A stretch of DNA of 10,831 nucleotides, from positions 1 through 10,831 of the forward strand of contig JALWQS010000153.1 of the NCBI GenBank assembly GCA_027083015.1, in the 5' to 3' direction. How positions within the stretch are numbered: position 1 is the first letter of the stretch; each line of letters starts with the position of its first letter. The notes beneath the pieces were generated by a model that was not told the DNA's origin, searched no databases, and was given only the letters and a program-made list of their open reading frames with translations. Source of the DNA: Candidatus Woesearchaeota archaeon. Its GTDB lineage: Archaea; Nanobdellota; Nanobdellia; Woesearchaeales; UBA11576. Below are positions 5,870 to 10,831 of the stretch, piece after piece. The position numbers were made by a program, and so were the translations under genes.

Positions 5870-7441
5870 TTATAAGTATTCTTTGATTTCTGGAAGTTCC
5901 TGTTCCTGCTCCGTTATTGCTATCGGCAATCTTATCTTAAATGTTGTCCCTTCTCTGTTTGTCGTGTACTCTAGTGTTCCTTCATGTAGTTCTACCAGCA
6001 TTTTTACTATGTTCATTCCCAGCCCTGAGCTGCCTTTTCCTGATACTCCTGCTTCAAAGAGGTGTTCTCTGATAGGTCTTGGTATTCCTGGTCCGTTATC
6101 TTCCACTTCAAGACAGGCGTTTCCTCCTTCTTCATATGTTCTTATTATTAGCTTATTTCCTTTGTCGCTCATCGCGTCCATCGCATTCTTGATCAGGTTC
6201 TCAAGTATCCTTGGGAACTTATAATGGTCTGCTGCTATCTGTCCTTCAAATAGGTATTCTGTTTCTATCTCTATGCCTCTTTCTTTGGCCACTCCTTTGA
6301 ATGCTCTTACTGATTTATCTACCAGGTATGTTAATCCTTGATTTTTCGGTTGGTATGTTATCTTTCCTTTCTTGACGAAGTTTCTGAAATCAGTGAGCAG
6401 TTCTACAGTTCCGTCTACTACTTCTGATATTGTCTTGTGATATTCGGCTCTTTTTTCTGAGCTAAGTTTCTCTCCGTACATCTCCAGCATCTGTACATAT
6501 CCTGATATGGCCATAAGTCTGTTTCCTATGTCATGCGCGTATCCTCTTGCTGTTCTTCCCAGGAATGCGTCTTTTTCTAATGCTGCTTTTTGTTGTTCTA
6601 GTAGTGCCAGTTTTTGTTTTGCTATTTCCATCTCTCGTTCTGAAAGTTCTCTTTCTTGTCTTCTTATTTTTTCTGCATAGGCCGCGTTCTGTGATTCTAC
6701 TTCCATGAATCTTCTTTTTAGTCGTTCGAATCTTATCCTTATCTCCAGTTTTTCCGGATCTTTGACTTTGCCCCATCTTATATTGTATGTACAGCTTGCA
6801 CCGCCTTTTGCTTCGCATGATGATTCATAGACGGTTGCAGGTTTGCCTTCTCCTACCATGGATGCTGAGGTCAATACTCCCCTTGTTATCATGCAGTTGT
6901 TCTCTAGTATTTCTTGTGCGCCTTCTTTTCCGAATACTCTTTCGTATTTCTTTTTTTGTTCTTCTTTAGTATATCTTTCTATCTGTATCCTTCTTCTTCC
7001 CATGTGCTGTTTGATGACTCTCATTGTTGTCACATGGTTGAAGTTCTTGTTAAGTATGGCTGTTCCTCTGTATATCGCTTTTACTGTTATCTCTCCTATT
7101 AGTTTGAACAGCCCATTGCTTTCTGCTAATCCTCGTAGTATGGCTTTCTGTCCTAGGTTTGTGTAGAATTTTTCTCTGTCTTCTTGTAGCATCTCTCTTG
7201 CTATCTCATTTGCTGCTATTAGCACTAGTTCGTCTATGAACTCTTCATCCTCAGGAATTTCCAAGAGTTTCTCTATATCGGTATATTTTTCAAGCTCTCT
7301 GTCGAAATCTTCGGTTTTTAGTCCTCTTTCTTTTACAAGTTCTCTTGCTGAATAGAAATATCTGGCGCTTACTTCTGCGCTTCCTGTGGGGTCTATCTTT
7401 CCTTCTCTCTCTATATGTTCAAGTAGCTTCTCCAGTATCAT
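5870..7441 (-). CDS. Cytosolic histidine kinase with V4R-like sensory module
   Basis: A 523-residue histidine kinase. Residues 1-90 are helical and unrecognised. About 95-225 resembles a V4R/XylR-N-type small-molecule-binding domain, ending in the family-like Cys pattern YESSCEAKGGASCTYNIRW (Cys209 and Cys217, plus Cys183). Residues 228-292 form a long coiled coil. The dimerisation/phosphoacceptor helix carries His303 (YAHDIGNRL). The HATPase_c domain shows an N-box NLIKNAMDA (415-423), G1 DNGPGIP (448-454), an F-box (LFEAGVSGKG, 461-470) and G2 SGLGMN (472-477). There is no membrane helix or PAS domain, so it should sense an internal signal. No response regulator is visible in the window. 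The start at 7441 fits a leaderless mRNA from the TATA box at 7464-7471. The kinase core is certain; the V4R call rests on the Cys motif and position. Confidence 0.88.
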   Translation of the reverse strand: MILEKLLEHIEREGKIDPTGSAEVSARYFYSARELVKERGLKTEDFDRELEKYTDIEKLLEIPEDEEFIDELVLIAANEIAREMLQEDREKFYTNLGQKAILRGLAESNGLFKLIGEITVKAIYRGTAILNKNFNHVTTMRVIKQHMGRRRIQIERYTKEEQKKKYERVFGKEGAQEILENNCMITRGVLTSASMVGEGKPATVYESSCEAKGGASCTYNIRWGKVKDPEKLEIRIRFERLKRRFMEVESQNAAYAEKIRRQERELSEREMEIAKQKLALLEQQKAALEKDAFLGRTARGYAHDIGNRLMAISGYVQMLEMYGEKLSSEKRAEYHKTISEVVDGTVELLTDFRNFVKKGKITYQPKNQGLTYLVDKSVRAFKGVAKERGIEIETEYLFEGQIAADHYKFPRILENLIKNAMDAMSDKGNKLIIRTYEEGGNACLEVEDNGPGIPRPIREHLFEAGVSGKGSSGLGMNIVKMLVELHEGTLEYTTNREGTTFKIRLPIAITEQEQELPEIKEYL

Positions 7442-7460
7442 GTTTTTTGTTGTTCTTTTG

Positions 7461-7489
7461 TTCTTTAAATATCTTTCAGTTCTTTAAAT
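7461..7489 (-). promoter_or_regulatory. Promoter of the histidine kinase gene with 10-nt direct repeat
   Basis: On the minus strand TATTTAAA (7464-7471) is centred about 26.5 nt before the start codon, matching the leaderless pattern. On the plus strand TTCTTTAAAT occurs at 7461-7470 and again at 7480-7489, 19 nt apart; a third TTTAAA is at 7495-7500. One copy covers the TATA box and the other lies in the BRE/activator zone, so the repeat could be a regulator site or simply a duplicated TATA-like sequence. Confidence 0.5.
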
Positions 7490-7545
7490 GGTTGTTTAAA
7501 TCTAATAAAAATAAGTCGCCTAAATACACAAACCTAACCTACTGA

Positions 7546-7561
7546 TTTATAAACTAGTTTA
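7546..7561 (+). promoter_or_regulatory. TATA box with palindrome TAAACTAGTTTA (membrane protein gene)
   Basis: TTTATAAA (7546-7553) is centred about 28.5 nt before ATG 7578, fitting leaderless transcription. It overlaps a perfect 12-bp palindrome TAAACTAGTTTA (7550-7561). The whole 16-nt block differs by one base from that at 171-186. A dimeric repressor covering the TATA edge and start region is plausible. Confidence 0.6.
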
Positions 7562-7577
7562 ACAATATTTATCTAAG

Positions 7578-8150
7578 ATGAAAAAATATTTTCATATTTT
7601 GGGAGTGAGTGGATTGCTTCTTGCAACTTATGGCGTTGTATCAGCAATCTTATACTCAAATGTGATATGGTATAGTTATTTCACTATTGGCGGCACTTTT
7701 TTTCTTGCATGGATAAATAGAATTTTAAAAAACGACCCTCTTTTTGAAAAAAGCAAAATTTATTTATTAAAAACTTATGGGCTTTATCTGTTTTTCACGA
7801 TCTTAATTGAGATTGTTGGCAGATTTATTTTGAATCTCTGGTATTATCCTTTCTTTGATTTAACAGATGAAATCATCCACGGGTTTTTAATTGGTTATCC
7901 TTTTGCTTTTTTCTTTATCCATGAATCATTCAAATTAATACGAAAAAAAGTGCATTCGCTGACACTGACCATAATATTAACCACGCTCATAAATGCTTTT
8001 ATCCATGAAGTACCAAATACTTTCGTGTGGGCGTGGATATATACGATTCCTTACGTCACATTAGAGGTTTTAGAGATAAATATTGTTGTAATTGTAGGTT
8101 GGGTTGTTTTGATTGCTATTCCATTAATTACAAAAAGAATTTTGGAATAG
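7578..8150 (+). CDS. Small polytopic membrane protein, unknown family
   Basis: A 190-residue protein with about six to seven hydrophobic helices (roughly residues 5-26, 29-50, 62-88, 99-120, 128-143, 147-162 and 165-186). I do not recognise the family. Polar residues lie in or near the membrane: Glu78, a DEIIH cluster (97-101), His115-Glu116 and His143-Glu144. Such His/acidic pairs could bind a metal or take part in catalysis, but this is speculation. ATG 7578 fits the TATA box at 7546-7553. Its codon use differs from the other + strand genes: Lys is nearly always AAA, Leu is often TTA, and many codons end in A. That suggests recent transfer, or a gene recently turned round in the chromosome. 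It stands alone between two convergent or divergent minus-strand genes. Confidence 0.8.
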   Translation: MKKYFHILGVSGLLLATYGVVSAILYSNVIWYSYFTIGGTFFLAWINRILKNDPLFEKSKIYLLKTYGLYLFFTILIEIVGRFILNLWYYPFFDLTDEIIHGFLIGYPFAFFFIHESFKLIRKKVHSLTLTIILTTLINAFIHEVPNTFVWAWIYTIPYVTLEVLEINIVVIVGWVVLIAIPLITKRILE

Positions 8151-8227
8151 AGGACGACTTATTTTACTCCTTCACTCCATTCCACTCGGAAACGTTGTAC
8201 TCTCCTCACTCTGTTTCTTTTGCGTTA

Positions 8228-8288
8228 CTTAACAATGATCCTGATGTTGTTCTCTTTGTTCTTTATCTTTTGTTAAGAATTCTTTTTC
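8228..8288 (+). terminator. T-rich tract with inverted repeat between convergent genes
   Basis: CTTAACAA (8228-8235) and TTGTTAAG (8270-8277) form an 8-bp inverted repeat around a T-rich 34-nt loop that contains TTGTTCTCTTTGTT (8247-8260). TTCTTTTTC follows. The T-rich tract probably ends the membrane protein mRNA. The repeat may be coincidental. Confidence 0.4.
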
Positions 8289-8303
8289 TGTAGTGGGTGT
8301 ATT

Positions 8304-9785
8304 TTATAGTATCAGTTTGTTCTTTATCCTTTTTTCTTCAAATGGTCCTTCGTTTATCCTGTATAGTTTGATCCTTGGTTTTAGTCTTTTATTGTTGGTG
8401 TAGCTTTCTTTGTAATCAGCATTTTCTTTTAATAGTTCTCGGTGTATGATCCTTGCGTATTTGTTTTTTAGTCTTGCTGTCTTTTTTGCTCTTTTCTTCA
8501 ATTCTATGTGTATGAAGAATTGGATGTTGTGTTTTTTGTCTGTTCTTTTTTCCAGTGCGTACCTGTTTGTTTTGGTTGTCAGTTCTTCGTCAGTGTATAT
8601 TGCTCTTTGTACCTGTTGAGGATACACATTTGCTCCGTCAAGGCTTATTGTTCCGTCGCTTCGTCCTATAACGAACAGGAATGGCATCTTTAGCGTTTCT
8701 TTTTTGTATTCAAGCCCGTATTTTTCCAGTAATAGTTTCATCCTTTTGTAGCTTACTTGTCCTCCTTCGTCGTGTAGGTTGTATTTTATCTTTGGGCTTG
8801 CTATTTTCGGGTTTAATGCTGTTATCGTGAATTCTTTTCCTTTGTTCTTTACATAGTACATTGTTGGGTTGTACTGAAAAAGCATCGGTATCTGCTTTTT
8901 TTTGAAGATGTCATTGTTCAGTTCGGGAATCTCTGCGCATTGTTTTCTTATCCACTGGCTGTATTCGGTTTCAAATCCTACTCCTATGTCTATGTCGCTG
9001 CTTCCATACGCACTTATTATTTTGGAGTCTTTTCTTAGGTATGACCTTATGTAGTCGTGCCATCCGTAGGCTGTTCCGTCCCCGCCCGTTATTATGTCGA
9101 TGTGATATTCTTTCCAGTTGAAGTTCTTTTCTACCATCTCTTTTATGAATTGCGGATAGCCTGCTATTACGTAATGGTATTTGTTGCCGAACATCTTTAA
9201 CGTGCTGATCGCTTTGTCAATATCTGTTCCTATATTTTTTACCATTGCGAATTCTTCTACTATTTCGCAGAATTTTACTCCTGTCGCCCATGGGCCTGAA
9301 CTCCAGCAGCTTAATACCATCAGTTCCTCATCTTTTGGGTTTATTACGTATCTGATCCCGAATTGTATCTCTTTTATCAGCATCTCTTCTTCTTTCTTGT
9401 TTCTTATCCAGTTTGTTGGCGTTCCTGTTGAGCCGCTGCTTTCATCTATGTTTCCTGCTTTCGGAAATTTTCCGTTTATGCATCTTTCTTCATAAGAATA
9501 TTTTTTTACGTAGTTTTTCTTGTCTGTTTCAGGTATTATCTCGAACAGTTCTGTGTTCTTGACTTTTCTTGCTTTGAGTTTGTGTTGTTTCAGAAATTTT
9601 TTGTATGCTGGTACTTTTCTTGCTGCTCTTTTGAATGCTTTGAGTGCTTTTCTCTCGCTTATTATCTGTAGTACTTCCGGATCGCTTCCTGTCAGAAATC
9701 TTTTTGTTCTTTCGTAATCTTTTAGTATGTAATCTTCATACCAGTGGATTATTGTCATAGGAAGGAGTTTCACCAGCTTTTTCAT
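8304..9785 (-). CDS. Adenylate-forming enzyme, PaaK/CapK type
   Basis: A 493-residue member of the AMP-binding (ANL) superfamily, closest in layout to phenylacetate-CoA ligase/CapK/F390-synthetase-like proteins. Motifs in order: the phosphate-binding loop ESSGSTGTP (115-123), the adenine-region motif SAYGSSD (258-264), YNLHDEGG (335-342) in the place of Y-x-TGD, and the hinge-region GRSDG (374-378) followed by ISLDGANVYP. The C-terminal end (INEGPFEEKRIKNKLIL) sits where family members carry the catalytic Lys region. It should activate a carboxylic acid as an acyl-adenylate, then pass it to CoA or another acceptor. The protein is longer than typical PaaK (about 430 residues), with an N-terminal helical part and a very basic C-terminal third. 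No neighbouring gene fixes the substrate. The start at 9785 fits the TATA box at 9808-9815. Confidence 0.85.
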   Translation of the reverse strand: MKKLVKLLPMTIIHWYEDYILKDYERTKRFLTGSDPEVLQIISERKALKAFKRAARKVPAYKKFLKQHKLKARKVKNTELFEIIPETDKKNYVKKYSYEERCINGKFPKAGNIDESSGSTGTPTNWIRNKKEEEMLIKEIQFGIRYVINPKDEELMVLSCWSSGPWATGVKFCEIVEEFAMVKNIGTDIDKAISTLKMFGNKYHYVIAGYPQFIKEMVEKNFNWKEYHIDIITGGDGTAYGWHDYIRSYLRKDSKIISAYGSSDIDIGVGFETEYSQWIRKQCAEIPELNNDIFKKKQIPMLFQYNPTMYYVKNKGKEFTITALNPKIASPKIKYNLHDEGGQVSYKRMKLLLEKYGLEYKKETLKMPFLFVIGRSDGTISLDGANVYPQQVQRAIYTDEELTTKTNRYALEKRTDKKHNIQFFIHIELKKRAKKTARLKNKYARIIHRELLKENADYKESYTNNKRLKPRIKLYRINEGPFEEKRIKNKLIL

Positions 9786-9807
9786 ACAATATTAGCTCTT
9801 AGTTTTA

Positions 9808-9815
9808 TTTATATA
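9808..9815 (-). promoter_or_regulatory. TATA box of the adenylate-forming enzyme gene
   Basis: On the minus strand the sequence is TATATAAA, centred 26.5 nt before the start codon at 9785. No Shine-Dalgarno sequence is present, so the mRNA is predicted to be leaderless. The box lies in the 64-nt gap after the upstream gene, showing that this gene can be transcribed on its own. Confidence 0.6.
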
Positions 9816-9849
9816 CTTTTCTGATGTTTATTGACTTGTATTGCTGCTT

Positions 9850-10689
9850 TTAGAGTAGGCTTTGGTAGAAATCTCTTAATGTTTCTGGTTCTTCTGTGTG
9901 TTGTTCGTCTGAAAATTTTATTCCTATCAGTAATGGTTTTTTTCTTGCTCTCATAGAGATACGATAATCATCTTCTATCCTTCTGCCCATATTATCTTTT
10001 ATTCTCACAATTGTTTCTTTTTCTAATCTTCCTTCTCTTAAGAGTTCTGTTATGTCTTCTCTTGAGATGCTTGCTTTGTATATTACTCTGAATGGGTTAT
10101 CGAGTATTGTGTGTTCTCCTCTTATTCTCACTGTGTCTGGCCTGAAATCGATCCTGTATGCTTGGTAATGGGTATGTCGGCCTCTTGTGTAGCCGATTAT
10201 TGTTTGATGGTCTGCGTTTTCTATCTCTACAACTGGTTGTGGGAACTTGTCTTGTTCGAAGCTTACTAACAATATGGGGTCATTGTTAAGTTCCAGTCTT
10301 AGTATCATTTCTTGTAGTGTTGTTCTTTCACCGTCATCTGTCTTTAGTGTTTTTCTTATCCTTCCTGTTCCTGTTTCTTCTGCTTGTTCTAATAGTTCTT
10401 TTATGAACATGCTTGGCAGTCTTGCTTTTACAGAATGATGTGTGTATTCTCCTTTTCCTTTTGGTTCTCTTCTTGTATAACTGGCTGTTACTTGGGCAAA
10501 GTCTCCTTCAAACTCTACCATTTGTTGGAATACGTGCTGATCTCCTCTTACATTGCTTGTTGATGTGGTTTCAAGCCTGAACGGGCCTTCTTCCGGGTAT
10601 AAGAACCATTTTCCTTCTTTCATTTTCAGCATCCGTTCTCTTGCGGTGTATATGTCTATGTCTTTCATGTCTGTTGGTATCATTGACAT
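9850..10689 (-). CDS. Conserved-looking protein of unknown function, 279 aa
   Basis: A soluble, charged protein that I do not recognise. The first 90 residues look mixed (ARERMLKMKEGKWFLYPEEG), then come beta-rich stretches (VRGDQHVFQQMVEFEGDFAQ) and alternating helix and strand to the end. There is no signal peptide, membrane helix, Cys cluster or nucleotide-binding motif. A helical PSMFIKELLEQAEE stretch and two short paired blocks (EDITELLREGRLEKE and RRIEDDYRISMRARKK) suggest a folded, possibly two-domain protein. Met1 (10689) is preceded by GGGGGA on the minus strand, 6 nt away; Met3 at 10683 is also possible. Codons end mainly in A or C like the other minus-strand genes, so it belongs to the resident genome. 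It is upstream of the adenylate-forming enzyme on the same strand, 64 nt apart, but that gene has its own TATA box. Confidence 0.75.
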   Translation of the reverse strand: MSMIPTDMKDIDIYTARERMLKMKEGKWFLYPEEGPFRLETTSTSNVRGDQHVFQQMVEFEGDFAQVTASYTRREPKGKGEYTHHSVKARLPSMFIKELLEQAEETGTGRIRKTLKTDDGERTTLQEMILRLELNNDPILLVSFEQDKFPQPVVEIENADHQTIIGYTRGRHTHYQAYRIDFRPDTVRIRGEHTILDNPFRVIYKASISREDITELLREGRLEKETIVRIKDNMGRRIEDDYRISMRARKKPLLIGIKFSDEQHTEEPETLRDFYQSLL

Positions 10690-10695
10690 CTCTGT

Positions 10696-10735
10696 CCCCC
10701 TGAGCGTGTTTTAGTAAGTGAGCTGCTTTTTTAAA
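10696..10735 (-). promoter_or_regulatory. Promoter and ribosome site of the 279-aa protein gene
   Basis: On the minus strand, TTTAAAAA (10728-10735) is a TATA candidate that would start the mRNA near 10705. The resulting leader of about 16 nt contains GGGGG (10696-10700), 6 nt before the ATG. This can pair with the CCTCC of the 16S tail using one G-U pair, so the gene appears to be led rather than leaderless. Confidence 0.4.
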
Positions 10736-10810
10736 GGTTTTGGGCTCTTTCTTTGTTTTTTGTGATATTTGGCATTGTGATTGTTAGTTTTTAAGTTCTT
10801 TTAAGGTTTT

Positions 10811-10818
10811 TATAAGAA
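10811..10818. promoter_or_regulatory. TATA-like element at the right edge
   Basis: TTTATAAG on the plus strand (CTTATAAA on the minus strand). On the plus strand it would serve a leaderless gene starting about 10 nt beyond the window. On the minus strand it would give a leader of about 100 nt for the 279-residue protein. The window end prevents a choice. Confidence 0.3.
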
Positions 10819-10831
10819 TATTGGATATTAT

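Noticed and set aside
5838..7166. Several + strand frames across the histidine kinase gene (for example 5838-6224 and 6843-7166)
   Set aside because: They encode Ser/Leu/Phe-rich products typical of antisense reading of a purine-rich coding strand, and the minus-strand kinase has all its motifs.
8027..8293. 88-codon + frame overlapping the end of the membrane protein gene
   Set aside because: Most of it is a shifted reading of that gene, then it runs through a T-rich terminator region; it has no promoter or ribosome site of its own.
8304..9785. Non-ribosomal peptide or luciferase-type assignment of the adenylate-forming enzyme
   Set aside because: The order and wording of motifs (ESSGSTGTP, SAYGSSD, GRSDG then DGANVYP) fit PaaK/CapK better, and no carrier-protein domain is present.
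1..10831. CRISPR array, tRNA/rRNA, insertion sequence or toxin-antitoxin locus
   Set aside because: No regularly spaced repeats, cloverleaf or rRNA sequence, transposase, terminal inverted repeats with target duplication, or recognisable toxin pair were seen.

Overview
The window looks archaeal. Most intergenic gaps carry an A/T-rich TATA box (TTTATAAA, TTTATATT or similar). For five genes the box centre lies only about 26-29 nt upstream of the best ATG and no Shine-Dalgarno sequence is present, which points to leaderless mRNAs. Two other genes have a GGTG-type ribosome site and short leaders. The base composition is AT-rich with short intergenic gaps. The mix of many uncharacterised genes with a few recognisable domains would fit a DPANN-type or other poorly sampled archaeon, but no rRNA, tRNA or marker gene here allows a firm placement.

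Layout, left to right. Positions 1-391 hold no convincing gene. They do hold repeats, a strong TATA box with a palindrome behind it, an RNA-type hairpin, a 12-bp inverted repeat and finally the promoter of the first gene. Positions 392-4201 (+) encode three proteins: a soluble eukaryotic-like (Hanks-type) Ser/Thr kinase with long extensions on both sides, a coiled-coil protein with a 130-residue Pro/Gly/Ala tail, and a basic coiled-coil protein whose start overlaps the previous stop by one base. Positions 4291-5841 (+) encode a VUT/YhhQ-type queuosine or archaeosine precursor transporter and a patatin-like lipid hydrolase, each with its own promoter. A cytosolic histidine kinase with a V4R-like N-terminal module lies at 5870-7441 (-), convergent with the patatin gene. 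A divergent intergenic region separates it from a small polytopic membrane protein at 7578-8150 (+). The right end (-) holds an adenylate-forming enzyme of the PaaK/CapK type (8304-9785) and an unrecognised 279-residue protein (9850-10689).

How the genes may work together: the only clear operon-like pair is the Pro-rich protein plus the coiled-coil protein. The kinase lies upstream in the same direction and may act with them, but it has its own promoter and a 253-nt gap separates it from them. The other genes look like single transcription units: signalling (histidine kinase), lipid or acyl metabolism (patatin, adenylate-forming ligase) and tRNA-modification precursor uptake (VUT).

Two window-wide patterns stand out. 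First, codons of + genes end mostly in T/G and codons of - genes mostly in A/C, so the + strand is T-rich whichever strand is coding; the small membrane protein gene at 7578 departs from this. Second, the same TATA-plus-palindrome block (TTTATAAACTRGTTTA) occurs at two distant promoters, and a shared TTGTTCTCTT motif follows three + strand genes.
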